In this document: positions 34,433 to 43,333 of the stretch, piece after piece
How the letters are laid out: the number at the start of each line of letters is the position of its first letter
Numbering within the stretch: position 1 is the first letter of the stretch
Source: Acidobacteriota bacterium
GTDB taxonomy: Bacteria; Acidobacteriota; Thermoanaerobaculia; Multivoradales; JBCCEF01
Length of the DNA: 49,714 bases
Assembly: GCA_039028635.1 (NCBI GenBank)
Contig: JBCCHV010000049.1
Location: 1-49,714, forward strand
Direction: 5' to 3'
Position numbers and translations under genes: made by a program
Notes under the pieces: model-generated
What the model was told of the DNA's origin: nothing
The model's database searches: none
Seen by the model: the letters and a program-made list of their open reading frames with translations, nothing else

Positions 34433-36379
34433 CTAGGGCACACTCGGCGGCGGCTGCTCGGTGAAGGTCTGCTCCGTATCGGCATCGGCTCCGGCCTGAC
34501 CGGCGAGGAGCACGAAGCTGAAGGTGCTGCCGCGTAGCTGGGCGACGCCGTGGCAGCCCATGCAGCCCCCCATATTGTAGGCCCGGGCGTCGATATCGCC
34601 AGACTCGGTCAAGGTTCCGAAGGCGAGGTTGTAGTCATCGCGGGCGAACCCGGCCGAAGTGTTGGAGACGATCTTCTTGGGACACTTGTTGCCGACCAGC
34701 GGCACCGGACATTTCACCGGCTCGGTGCCGAGGAAGTTGCCGTTGACCACCGTCAGTGCCGCCAGCCCCTTGAAGTCCTGCAAGCCGAGACTGGTCTCGA
34801 GGGCGAGGTTGGCCATGAACTGCGGCTGACCGATGCCCAGCGGATCATTGGTCGACACCGGGAACTTCGGCGAGGTCGGCGGCGTGACGGCGTTCAGATC
34901 CACCGGCAGGAACTGAGTGCCGATGAGCCGGTAGTTGAGCCACGGCGAGTTGGGATTTCTTGCCGCGATGGCGCTCCAGACGTCTTCGTTGACCTGCTGG
35001 GTGTTGGGCAACACGGTGTTGACCTGGCGCTTCACCGGCAGCACCGCCGTCGGGACCTGCGGGTTGGGGTAGAAGCCGGCGCTGTTGGGCGCATCGAGGG
35101 GCCGGCCATCCCAATAGACGACGTAGTTGTAGCCCCCCTCCTGCAGCTCCTTGTGCTCCCAGGACGAGAAGATGAAGGTGCCGCCCACGCCCTTTTGGCC
35201 ACTCGACTGGTGAATTCGCTGGATGATGTGGAAGCCCACCAGACCGAAGATCGACTCCTGGCACTGCACCTTCTGGGTATCGGAGTTGAAGACGTAGTAG
35301 AGGGCCTTCTTGGTGTAGTAGCGCGAGTAGTCGCTCTCGTCATAGAGCGGTATCCAGGCCGACTTGGTGTGCACCGCTCCGGAAGCACAGGGATTGAGGG
35401 TCGGATCGGTCGGTCCGTTCATGTTCTGCTGCATGCAGTCGAGGGCCGAGTAGTCGAGGACGGCGTACTTGTTGGGCTTGCGAGGCGTCTCCGGCTGGCC
35501 GTTCGGCCGGGTGCTGGAGTTCGAGCGGTAAGGCAGGCGCAAGGGCGCCTCCGGATCCTGCATCGCCGCCTGCTTCACCGAGTCCTTGTAGAGGTCCGTG
35601 TAAGTCGCCGTCGTGGTCGTTTCGCTGCCGAAGGCGACGTAGTTGAAGAAGTCCCAGTTGACCTTGACCTCGTAGCGGATGGGCTGCGGATTGGCGTCCG
35701 TCGGCAGCCCCTTCCAGACGTGGGGCGACACCGCATGGCCGGCGACCTGCTGGCAGGTCTGGGCCTTGGGTCCGGTGGTGTAGCCGCCGCAGAGCTGGGC
35801 CGTCGACTCGCGTGCCTCGGAGAGCACCTCGAGGGTCTCGTCGAGGCTGTCCGGCAGCGACTTCGAGCTCTGGAAGAGGACCTCCGAGCCGTCCGCACCG
35901 CCAGCCCCCGGACAGTCGACGATGTCGCCTCCGACGTTGCCGAAGTAGCTCACCGCCTGGCGCCACTGGCCCGGCGGCTGTGGGTTCGGCGTCGGCAGCG
36001 GTCCGGGGCCGAAATCGAAGATCTCTCGCTTCTCCTTGAAGGTCTCCCACACCACCAGCGAGTCGAGGTCACCGGCGGTCGTATCGGTGAAGCTCGCCGA
36101 GCTGTCCGGGAAGCCGCGCGCATAGCTGTTGCCGGCGGAGGGATCGACCGCCGGCCAGTTGAGGGCGATGAAGCTGTTCCAGGAGAAGTAGTCGTAGTCC
36201 GGCTGCTGGGGCGCGGCGGGAACGTCGGGCAGAGCCGAGCAGGCGAGGTCGAGGCTGGTGGGATCGGTACAGACCTCGAGATCGACCTCGGGCTCCTCCT
36301 GATCACCCGCCGGGGGACCACAGGCGACCACCGATAAAAGGACAAGACAGCACGACGCGACCGGTAGACGAAAACTCAT
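34433..36379 (-). CDS. Lipoprotein with a C-terminal CxxCH haem motif
   Basis: This is a 648-residue protein with a lipobox signal (CCLVLLSVVACGPP) and GGAG six bases before the ATG. It is rich in Pro, Asn, Gln and Tyr and contains many Cys (about ten in the mature part). Near the end, YNMGGCMGCHGVAQ holds a CMGCH haem c attachment motif, followed by a hydrophobic stretch. Most of the chain matches no family I know. It may be a large periplasmic cytochrome-like binding or redox protein. A single CxxCH and no clear axial Met leave open whether haem is truly bound. Confidence 0.75.
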   Translation of the reverse strand: MSFRLPVASCCLVLLSVVACGPPAGDQEEPEVDLEVCTDPTSLDLACSALPDVPAAPQQPDYDYFSWNSFIALNWPAVDPSAGNSYARGFPDSSASFTDTTAGDLDSLVVWETFKEKREIFDFGPGPLPTPNPQPPGQWRQAVSYFGNVGGDIVDCPGAGGADGSEVLFQSSKSLPDSLDETLEVLSEARESTAQLCGGYTTGPKAQTCQQVAGHAVSPHVWKGLPTDANPQPIRYEVKVNWDFFNYVAFGSETTTTATYTDLYKDSVKQAAMQDPEAPLRLPYRSNSSTRPNGQPETPRKPNKYAVLDYSALDCMQQNMNGPTDPTLNPCASGAVHTKSAWIPLYDESDYSRYYTKKALYYVFNSDTQKVQCQESIFGLVGFHIIQRIHQSSGQKGVGGTFIFSSWEHKELQEGGYNYVVYWDGRPLDAPNSAGFYPNPQVPTAVLPVKRQVNTVLPNTQQVNEDVWSAIAARNPNSPWLNYRLIGTQFLPVDLNAVTPPTSPKFPVSTNDPLGIGQPQFMANLALETSLGLQDFKGLAALTVVNGNFLGTEPVKCPVPLVGNKCPKKIVSNTSAGFARDDYNLAFGTLTESGDIDARAYNMGGCMGCHGVAQLRGSTFSFVLLAGQAGADADTEQTFTEQPPPSVP

Positions 36380-36704
36380 AGCTCACTCCTTCGAAGAAAA
36401 TGACGAGAGGGCGGCCAACACCGCCCATCTGCACACCAAGAGACCAAGCAGCCGAAGCCTTCGAAGATCTCGAAGATCGAGAAATTTCTCAGCGCTGGCA
36501 GAGGCCTCTGCCGAGAAGTGACACCACGGGGCGATTCCATTTCGACCTTGCGGCGAATACTGAGAAATAAAGCTCTTACGGAGCCCGGCGAGGCGATCCC
36601 TCAGCTCAGCCCGAGGGCGGACCGGGCCCAGGCTGGATCGACCCACGATCGGGTCGACGCCGACTCGAGCCAGCCGGCGCGGCGCTACCGCAGGGCGAAG
36701 CGCT
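36380..36704. other. Gene-free gap upstream of the cytochrome-like lipoprotein
   Basis: No protein-like frame is seen. The stretch holds a 6-bp hairpin (GGGCGG/CCGCCC, 36409-36426) in the likely leader of the minus-strand lipoprotein gene, a 9-bp direct repeat TCGAAGATC-TCGAAGATC at about 36460-36478, and a perfect 12-bp palindrome GAGAAATTTCTC (36479-36490). The palindrome is AT-richer than its surroundings and could be an operator. Confidence 0.45.
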
Positions 36705-37679
36705 TCAAGGCAGCAGGACGACTTTGCCGTAGACCCCGGGCTCGACGGCCAGGAGGTGACCTCGGCCGCCATCGGCGAGCGGCAGCTCGGCCCCGACCAG
36801 CGGGACGAAAGCACCGCTCTCGAGGCCGCTGAACAAGCCGCGATGGATCTCGTCCATGGCTTCCGGCGAGCTGCTCGACAGAGCGAATCCCCGCACCGTC
36901 AAGTCCTTGCTGAGGGCAGCGCGGGGATCGACCTCGACCCTGCCGCGGCTGCCGATGATGACGATCCGTCCACCCGGCGCCGCGAGCTCGAGGTCACGGT
37001 CGAGATTGAGGTGCGCCGCCATCTCGAGGATCAGATCGGGCCCATCGCCGCCGGTGGCCTGGCGCACCGCCGCGAGATAGCCCTCGGCAGTGTGGTCGAA
37101 GGCCTGCGACGCACCGGCATCGCGGACCAGGTCGAGGCCTTCGGGGGTCCCCGCCGAGCCCAACACATCGAGGCCCCGGGCGCAGGCGATCTGCACCGCC
37201 GCCAGCCCGACGGAGCCGCTCGCGCCGTGCACGAAGACGGTCTCTCCGGAGCGGCCGCCGCCGATCTGGACCAGCCCCCGGAAGGCGGTCGCCCAGGGCA
37301 CTCCGAGGGCCGCCCCTTGGGCGAAGGACGCGGCCTGCGGCAATCGCCGAAGCTGGCTCTCGCGCACCACCATGCGCTCGGCGCAAGCCCCGGTGAGAAG
37401 GCCCTGAGAGCCGCCCGCCGTGTAGACCCGGTCACCGGCCTCGAAGTCGCCGACTCCCTTGCCGACGGCCATCACCACGCCGGCGGCGTCGCCGCCGGGA
37501 ACGTAGGGCAGCGGCGGCAGGCGCTCGTAGGTACCGGAGCGCACGTAGGTGTCGACCGGATTGACCCCGGCTGCCCGCACTTCGATCAGCACTTCGCCGG
37601 CCGCCGGCAGCGGATCCGCCACCTCGTCGACCTGCAGCACCTCGGGACCGCCGAATCGATGCACTCGCAAGGCCTTCAT
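36705..37679 (-). CDS. Quinone oxidoreductase-like MDR enzyme
   Basis: This is a 324-residue zinc-less medium-chain dehydrogenase/reductase of the QOR type. It starts MKALRVHRFGGPEVLQVDEV; the substrate domain has GVNPVDTYVRSGTY and PYVPGGDAAGVV, and the nucleotide motif is VFVHGASGSVGLAAVQIACA. The zinc-binding Cys cluster of alcohol dehydrogenases is absent. It should use NADPH to reduce quinones or enones. It lies 47 bases after pheA on the same strand, but no functional link is known. Confidence 0.92.
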   Translation of the reverse strand: MKALRVHRFGGPEVLQVDEVADPLPAAGEVLIEVRAAGVNPVDTYVRSGTYERLPPLPYVPGGDAAGVVMAVGKGVGDFEAGDRVYTAGGSQGLLTGACAERMVVRESQLRRLPQAASFAQGAALGVPWATAFRGLVQIGGGRSGETVFVHGASGSVGLAAVQIACARGLDVLGSAGTPEGLDLVRDAGASQAFDHTAEGYLAAVRQATGGDGPDLILEMAAHLNLDRDLELAAPGGRIVIIGSRGRVEVDPRAALSKDLTVRGFALSSSSPEAMDEIHRGLFSGLESGAFVPLVGAELPLADGGRGHLLAVEPGVYGKVVLLP

Positions 37680-37726
37680 GTCCAGTCCTCCTCGGCTGTT
37701 CCAGCCCCTGCCGACCGCGCTCCTGC

Positions 37727-38851
37727 TCAGCCCTTGGGATAGGTTCCGAGCCGAGCCATCTCGACCGTCAAGGGGCGCACCGCGGCGATCGCGGCGGCCA
37801 CCCGCTCGTGGTCACCATGGCCCTCGAGATCGAGATAGAAACGATACTCCCAGGGAGTGCCGGCGCGCGGACGGCTCTCGAGCTTGCAGACGTTGACGTT
37901 GTGCTCGGCGAGGGTGGTCAAGACCTTGCCGAGGGCTCCCGGCGTGTGGGACAGGACGAGCTGCAGCGAGGTCTTACAGTCGACGTCTGGGGGACAGAGG
38001 GCCGCCTCGATGCCGACCTCGAAGAAGCGGGTGGCGTTGCCGGCGGCGGTCTGGATGCCGCGTTCCATGATCTCGAGACCGTAGACCTTGGCCGCCGACT
38101 CGCTGGCGATCGCGGCCACCGTCGGATCGCCCCCCTGGCGCACCTTGCGCGCCGCCCCGGCGGTATCGAACTCGGCCCGCGGCTCGAGTTGGGGGTGCCG
38201 GCGCAGGAATTCCTCGCACTGCAGCAGCCCCTGCGGGTGCGACAGCACCCGGCGCAGATCGTCGAAGCGGGCACCGGGCAGAGCCAGCAGACAGTGCTCG
38301 ATGGCCCGAATCACCTCGCCGGTGATCACCAGATCGCCGGACGCCAGCTCGTCGTAGGTTTGGAGGATGCTGCCGGCGGTCGAGTTCTCCACCGGCAGCA
38401 GGGCGAAATCGGCCTCGCCGCGACGCACCGCCTCGGCGGCCTGGTGAAAGCTCTCGAAGCCGGTCAGCAGGGCCCCGCCAGGACGACCGCCGTAGCGCCC
38501 CTGGGCGGCAAGATGGCTGTACGAGCCCTCCACTCCTTGATAGGCGACCCGCAGCGGCGCCTCGGCCTTGCTGCGCAGGTGCTCCTGCTGGCGCGCGATC
38601 GACATCTCCATGATCTGCCGGTAGAGCTGCTCGACGCGATGGCTGTCGAGATCGAGGGAGCGGGCGATCTGGCGCACCCGCTGGAACACTCGGTCCTCGC
38701 GCTCGCGATCGCGGAACGGTGAGGCGGCCTGGATCTTGGCGTCGGCGATGGCATCGACCTGGTCCATGCGCCGACGCAGCAGGGTCAGCAGGTCGCGATC
38801 GATCGCCTCGATGGTCTCGCGCAGGTCTTGCAGGTCACGGGGTGCTGCCAT
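37727..38851 (-). CDS. pheA: Bifunctional chorismate mutase/prephenate dehydratase (P-protein)
   Basis: This is a 374-residue protein that makes phenylpyruvate from chorismate through prephenate. The chorismate mutase domain is residues about 3-90 (LRETIEAIDRDLLTLLRRRM). The dehydratase domain runs about 95-275 with AYQGVEGSYSHLAA, LLPVENSTAGSI and the catalytic TRF in GNATRFF. The ACT domain follows (LSHTPGALGKVLTTLAEHNV, then LESRPRAG), where phenylalanine would bind for feedback control. ATG 38851 gives the normal start; its first 17 bases overlap the end of the glycosyltransferase gene, which sits upstream. Confidence 0.96.
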   Translation of the reverse strand: MAAPRDLQDLRETIEAIDRDLLTLLRRRMDQVDAIADAKIQAASPFRDREREDRVFQRVRQIARSLDLDSHRVEQLYRQIMEMSIARQQEHLRSKAEAPLRVAYQGVEGSYSHLAAQGRYGGRPGGALLTGFESFHQAAEAVRRGEADFALLPVENSTAGSILQTYDELASGDLVITGEVIRAIEHCLLALPGARFDDLRRVLSHPQGLLQCEEFLRRHPQLEPRAEFDTAGAARKVRQGGDPTVAAIASESAAKVYGLEIMERGIQTAAGNATRFFEVGIEAALCPPDVDCKTSLQLVLSHTPGALGKVLTTLAEHNVNVCKLESRPRAGTPWEYRFYLDLEGHGDHERVAAAIAAVRPLTVEMARLGTYPKG

Positions 38852-40895
38852 GGCTCGAGCTCTCCGGCTGCGATTCCGCCGCCGGCGCCGCCACCTCGAA
38901 GGCGGTGAGGCGCTCGCCCGCCGGAATGCGGACATAGAAGAAATACTTGCCGTCCGTCGGCAGAGCGATCTCCTCCGCCGACACCACCGAGCCTATCGCC
39001 GTTCCTTCGCGCGCCCGCACCGCGATGTCGGCGGTGGCCGTGGCAGCGGCCTGCAGGCGATGAGGCCCGGCCGCGAAGTAGCCTTTGAAGACACACCAGG
39101 CGCCTTCCCCGACGAAGGCCAGACCGGCCTCCCGAGACTCCACGCCGGCGCTGCAGAAAGCCTCCTCGGCAGTGTAGCGACGCTGGCGGCGGAGGTCCGG
39201 CACGAGCGGGTCGAGGGCGTAGAGGCGCAGCAGCGGACCAAGACGGGTCGGGTTGGGAGGAAACTCGACCAGTGGCTCCATCTCGTCGAAGATGCGGCGA
39301 TAGCGCTCAGCGAACACCCGGTGATGCTCTTTGGTCAGCTCCTCGGGTTTGAGAAAGCGCCGGTAGGCGGCGCTCGCCAGCAGCAGATAGTCGTTGCTCG
39401 GGTGGCGGATCTCGGCCAGTGAGAAGCGGCCCGCGAAACGCGCCTTGAGGTGGGGATACTGCCCCTGCGAAAGGCGCGGCGTGTAGGACTCCTTGACGAA
39501 GCGGGCGCCGGCCGGGACGTGCTGGCGGATCCACTCGAGAGCGACCTCGCGATTGCTCGGCGCAGCCAGGCCGTGGCTCTGCTGCCAGGTGGCGTGCAGA
39601 GGGCCGGCGAGCGCCAGCAGCAGCACCACTAGCGCCAGGCCGTTGCGCCAGCCGAAGGATCCTCCGGTAGGGCGCGACCGCCACCACCCCGCCAGACCGA
39701 CGCCGAGGATCACCGCCAGCGCCGGCAGCACCGGCAGCAGATTGCGCTTCACCACCATCGTCATGCCCACCATCATCGCCAGGAAGAGCACCGGATAGGG
39801 CAGGTTCCAGGCCAGGCGGCGCAGCACTTCGCGGCGCTGCAAGAGCAGACCGATCAAGCCGGCACCGAGGGCCACCAGGCCGAAGGTCGTCACCAGCTCC
39901 TCGCCATACCAGGCGGCGTGGCTGGTGGGCTGGACGCCGAGCCAGCCGCCGCCGGCATACTGGCGCACGCCGAAGAAGATGCCGCGCTTACCGGCAAAGG
40001 CCGCCTGCGGGTAGACGAAGATCGCCGGCATCACCAGCAAGAATGCTCCCAGCGAGGCGGCGCCGGCGCCAAACAATCCCCAGCGCCAATCGCGCGAGCG
40101 CAGGCGATGAAAGAGCCAAACGGCGACGATCGCCACCGCCACCACGCCGGCGGGGTACTTGCTCGCCGCCGCCAGGCCCGAGGCGACCCCGGCGAGCAGG
40201 TAATCGCGCCAGCCCTCGCGCTCCGCCAGGCGCCCCACCAAGGCCAGACACCAGGTGGCGAAGAAGGCCGAGGGCACATCGCAGATGATCAGGTGGCTTT
40301 GCTGGTTGAGGAGCGGCGAAGCGATGGTGAGCAGTGCCGCGACGGCAGCGGCCAGGGGCCCCGCCAGGCGGCGCGCCAGAAACCACACCGGCGGCACCGT
40401 CAAAGCGCTGCTCAGGGCGACCACCGCGCGCAGCGTCAGCCACGAGCGCGCCAGGGGCTCGCGCACGCCGTAGAGGTGGTCGGCGAGGCCGGCGGCGAGG
40501 CCAGGGAGCAGCTCGCTGAGCCAGAGAGCGAAGGCCCCGGCCCAGTAGAGCAAGTGGGGGTAGTTGAAGGAGGGCGAGAACAGGCGTCCCTGATTGATCA
40601 GGCTCGCCTGTTTGTAATAAGTGCCTTCGTCGGCGTAGTAGCGCCCGTGGACCTCATGGTCGATGCCGACGAACCGCACCAGCAGGGAAAGGGCGAGAAA
40701 GGCCGCCGGCCAGCGCAGCTCCGGCCGCACCGCCAACAGCCTGATGGCCGCCCCGCCGGCGGCGAGAACGGTGAGCAAAGCCGCGCCGCGGGCCAAGACC
40801 AGGCCGGACCAGGTGCCCGAGACATCGAGCAACCAGAGCAACACCAAAGCCGACCCGAAGCCGAGGGCCAGCCGGCCGAACGGAGGCCACCGCAT
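38835..40895 (-). CDS. GT39-like (GT-C) membrane glycosyltransferase
   Basis: This is a 686-residue integral membrane protein. About a dozen hydrophobic helices fill residues 10-440, then a soluble domain of about 240 residues follows. The first luminal loop has RYYADEGTYYKQASLINQGR, whose acidic DE pair is the hallmark of GT39/PMT-type glycosyltransferases using a lipid-linked sugar. A K-x-P helix end, SHLIICDVPSAFFATWCLAL, is also typical. It could decorate proteins or lipids in the envelope; the acceptor is unknown. Its ribosome-binding site is held inside a perfect hairpin at 40905-40934. It overlaps pheA by 17 bases. Confidence 0.85.
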   Translation of the reverse strand: MRWPPFGRLALGFGSALVLLWLLDVSGTWSGLVLARGAALLTVLAAGGAAIRLLAVRPELRWPAAFLALSLLVRFVGIDHEVHGRYYADEGTYYKQASLINQGRLFSPSFNYPHLLYWAGAFALWLSELLPGLAAGLADHLYGVREPLARSWLTLRAVVALSSALTVPPVWFLARRLAGPLAAAVAALLTIASPLLNQQSHLIICDVPSAFFATWCLALVGRLAEREGWRDYLLAGVASGLAAASKYPAGVVAVAIVAVWLFHRLRSRDWRWGLFGAGAASLGAFLLVMPAIFVYPQAAFAGKRGIFFGVRQYAGGGWLGVQPTSHAAWYGEELVTTFGLVALGAGLIGLLLQRREVLRRLAWNLPYPVLFLAMMVGMTMVVKRNLLPVLPALAVILGVGLAGWWRSRPTGGSFGWRNGLALVVLLLALAGPLHATWQQSHGLAAPSNREVALEWIRQHVPAGARFVKESYTPRLSQGQYPHLKARFAGRFSLAEIRHPSNDYLLLASAAYRRFLKPEELTKEHHRVFAERYRRIFDEMEPLVEFPPNPTRLGPLLRLYALDPLVPDLRRQRRYTAEEAFCSAGVESREAGLAFVGEGAWCVFKGYFAAGPHRLQAAATATADIAVRAREGTAIGSVVSAEEIALPTDGKYFFYVRIPAGERLTAFEVAAPAAESQPESSSHGSTP

Positions 40896-40904
40896 GAGAC
40901 AACA

Positions 40905-40934
40905 CCCTCCCGAAGACGATCGCGATCGGGAGGG
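40905..40934 (-). promoter_or_regulatory. Hairpin that buries the GT39 ribosome-binding site
   Basis: On the minus strand CCCTCCCGA (40934-40926) and TCGGGAGGG (40913-40905) pair perfectly over nine bases around a 12-base loop. GGGAGGG is the only good Shine-Dalgarno for the ATG at 40895, nine bases away. The folded RNA would therefore block ribosome access. This is seen directly; regulation is inference. Confidence 0.55.
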
Positions 40935-41095
40935 CTGGCGCGCCGCGGAGCCGCTCCCGTCATTCCACCGGCGCCCGACCTCGACGACTGCCGCGCCGAA
41001 CGCTTCGGGAGGGTTCTATCACCCCGACGAAGGAGGGGGAACCACCAAATCCCGGCAGCTGCCAGGAAGTCCCCTCCGGGATCGACCGGCCGGAT

Positions 41096-41527
41096 CTATC
41101 GTTTCGAGCTGAAGATCTTGCTGATGATGCGCCACTCGCCGTCGATCTTGAGCAGCGACATGTAGTCGGTGATCAGGACTCCCGGATAGTCGAGCTCGAT
41201 CTTGGCCACCGCCGCCTCGCCGGTGACGTCGACGAAGACGATGCGGCGCTTGCGATCGGCCTCGTCCTCCGGCGCCTCTCCCTTGTGGCGCGAGATGTAC
41301 TCCTCGCTGGAGCGCTCGTTCAGGTTACCGTCGCGCACCCACCACAGGCTCGATCGCGGATGGAAGACCTTGCGGTGGTGAGCGCCGTCTCCGGTGGCGT
41401 GGCCGCGGAAGTAGTTCTCGAGGGCTGCCCGCACCGCTGCCTCGTCGGCGTCCGAGGCAGCCACCGGCGACACCAGCAGAAAGAGCAGGGGCAGAGCGAA
41501 AAGGGCAATGCGCAGAATCTTGGCCAT
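41096..41527 (-). CDS. Secreted NTF2-like (lumazine-binding type) protein
   Basis: This is a 143-residue protein with a signal peptide (MAKILRIALFALPLLFLLVS, cleaved near ASDAD). The mature part is one NTF2-like cone: DEAAVRAALENYFRGHATGD, then KVFHPRSSLWWVRDG, then AAVAKIELDY and DYMSLLKIDGEWRIISKIF. It matches the Lumazine_bd_2/DUF4440 pattern of small exported proteins of unknown ligand. A BlaI-type operator overlaps its promoter (41562-41591). It is the only gene on that transcript. Confidence 0.88.
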   Translation of the reverse strand: MAKILRIALFALPLLFLLVSPVAASDADEAAVRAALENYFRGHATGDGAHHRKVFHPRSSLWWVRDGNLNERSSEEYISRHKGEAPEDEADRKRRIVFVDVTGEAAVAKIELDYPGVLITDYMSLLKIDGEWRIISKIFSSKR

Positions 41528-41561
41528 GAACGGAAAGCTCCTCTAGGTTGTTCGAGAAGCC

Positions 41562-41591
41562 ATTCTACTACAGTCGTAGTTTTTATGACGA
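41562..41591 (-). promoter_or_regulatory. Promoter with a BlaI/CopY-type operator
   Basis: On the minus strand TCGTCA (41591-41586), 18 bases and TAGAAT (41567-41562, 5/6) form a core promoter. The dyad ACTAC-AGTC-GTAGT (41567-41580) lies in its spacer. Half sites ACTAC/GTAGT with a 4-base centre are the known form of BlaI/MecI/CopY operators (consensus TACTACA...TGTAGTA). A repressor bound there would cover the -10 box. No blaI or blaR gene lies in the window. Confidence 0.55.
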
Positions 41592-41629
41592 CATCGATAC
41601 GACACCAACGAAGCGCCAAAAGCGACAGC

Positions 41630-43297
41630 TCAGGGTGAGACCGAAAGGTGGAACTGGCGTCGGTGGCTCTGCGGCTTGCCGGTGACCGGCGAAGTCGATG
41701 CGTCCTCGACCTCGAGAGTGAAGCGAAAATCCCCCGCCCTCCGAGGGACTCCGGCCAGGGAGCCGTCGGGGGCGACCGCGAGGCCGGGCGGCACAGAGCC
41801 GGCGATCCGCTGCCAATGGCGGGAGCCGCTCCCCCCTCGGGCGCTAAAGCGATACTCGAAGGAAGCCCCGACCTGGGCCGGCGGAAGGTAAACCGAATCG
41901 GCAATCGCCAGGCCACGGAAGCCCTCGAGACGGCTGGTGAGGTCGGCGATGTGCGCCTGCTGCGCCGGCTCCCGGTGGCGGCTGTTCTCCTCGAAGGGGT
42001 CCGTCCGCAGGTCGTAGAGCTCGCGCTCGCCGGTGGCGTACTCGACCAGCTTCCAGTCAGCGGTCCGCACCGCAGTCCAGGCCGGCGTGACGTCCGGATC
42101 GACCCCGAAGCCCTCGAGGAGAATTTCGGACCGATCCACCCCGTGGTCGCCCATCAGCCAGGGACGCAGACTGTGACCCCGGCCGTCGAAGCGGACACCG
42201 GCGAAATCGAGAACGGTGGCGGCAACGTCGAGATCGACGGCGACTAGCGACTCGACGACCCGCGAGAGCGATCCCGGAGCCCGAATCAACAGCGGCACTC
42301 GGATCGCCTCCTCGTAGGGCATGGCCTTGGTGTAAAGGCGGTGCTCCCCCCACAGCATGCCGTTGTCGGAGGTGAAAATGACCACCGTACGGTCGCTCTC
42401 GCCGGCGGCTTCGAGGGCCCCCAGAAGCCCGACCACCAGCCGATCGACCAACTGCAGCGACGCCAGCTGGCGCTGCGGCAGATCGACCAGGCGTCCTCCG
42501 AGGGTCTGCTCGCGCTCGAAGAAACCCTGCCGACGACGCACGTAGTCGGGCTTGTCCGAGAGATCCTCTTCGCCCCAGGCGCGATCCCGGTACTCGAAGT
42601 CACGGTAGAGCCGACGGTCCTTCTGGGGAGCGATCGCCGGACGATGGGGCGCGTGGGTGGCGACCATCAAGAAGAAGGGGCGCGGATCATCGACTCCCAG
42701 GAAAGCGAGGGCCTGGCTGCGCTCGACCCGGGTGATGTGACGCTCGGAGACATAGGCTTCGCCGACGGTCGCGTGGCGCGGCCCGCTCGAGCCCCGGATC
42801 CAGGGCGTCCGGTACCAGTCGTGGGGCTCCTGAGAGGCGAAGAAGAAGTCCCAGCCGGGCGGCACCCGCGGTGCGATCAAGTCGTAGCGATTGAGGTACT
42901 TGCCGATCAGGCCGGTGCGGTAGCCCTGCTCCTGGAGCAGGGTCCCCAAGGTCCTTCGATCGTCGAACCGCGGCGCTGCGCCATTGGCCGGCGTGGCCGT
43001 CAGTACGCCGGTTTCATGGGAGTAGAAGCCACCCGCCAGCAGGCTCGAGCGGAAGGGGCAGCACACCGGGTTGGTCACGAAGGCGTTGTCGAACCGCACC
43101 CCGCGCGGACCGAGGGCGGCCGCCATTCGCGGCATTGCCGACAGCGTGTCCCAGCGTTGATCGTCGGTGACGACGAGGAGGATGTTGGGCGGATCCTCGA
43201 AGGGCGCCGGCTCGAGGCAACCAGCGAGGGTGAGCACTATCCCGGCGACCGACAGCCATCCGAGCCCAGCGCTGATCCTGATCCCCGATGTCGCCAT
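41630..43297 (-). CDS. Lipoprotein sulfatase with a C-terminal Ig-like domain
   Basis: This is a 555-residue protein with a lipobox signal (LGWLSVAGIVLTLAGCLEP). The sulfatase fold starts NILLVVTDDQRWD, which supplies the metal-binding Asp pair. The formylglycine site is NPVCCPFRSSLLAG, that is C-C-P-F-R, keeping the core C-x-P-x-R; the Ser usual before Arg is Phe here. TSDNGMLWGEHRLYTKAM carries the DNG metal/catalytic segment. Residues about 475-555 form an Ig-like He_PIG domain (SVPPGLAVAPDGSLAG). It should cleave sulfate esters outside the cell, with activation by a formylglycine enzyme not seen here. It follows the amidase gene by 36 bases. Confidence 0.92.
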   Translation of the reverse strand: MATSGIRISAGLGWLSVAGIVLTLAGCLEPAPFEDPPNILLVVTDDQRWDTLSAMPRMAAALGPRGVRFDNAFVTNPVCCPFRSSLLAGGFYSHETGVLTATPANGAAPRFDDRRTLGTLLQEQGYRTGLIGKYLNRYDLIAPRVPPGWDFFFASQEPHDWYRTPWIRGSSGPRHATVGEAYVSERHITRVERSQALAFLGVDDPRPFFLMVATHAPHRPAIAPQKDRRLYRDFEYRDRAWGEEDLSDKPDYVRRRQGFFEREQTLGGRLVDLPQRQLASLQLVDRLVVGLLGALEAAGESDRTVVIFTSDNGMLWGEHRLYTKAMPYEEAIRVPLLIRAPGSLSRVVESLVAVDLDVAATVLDFAGVRFDGRGHSLRPWLMGDHGVDRSEILLEGFGVDPDVTPAWTAVRTADWKLVEYATGERELYDLRTDPFEENSRHREPAQQAHIADLTSRLEGFRGLAIADSVYLPPAQVGASFEYRFSARGGSGSRHWQRIAGSVPPGLAVAPDGSLAGVPRRAGDFRFTLEVEDASTSPVTGKPQSHRRQFHLSVSP

Positions 43298-43333
43298 GGC
43301 TCGTCCCGGTCGCCTCGCGTCGCGGCCGAACGG

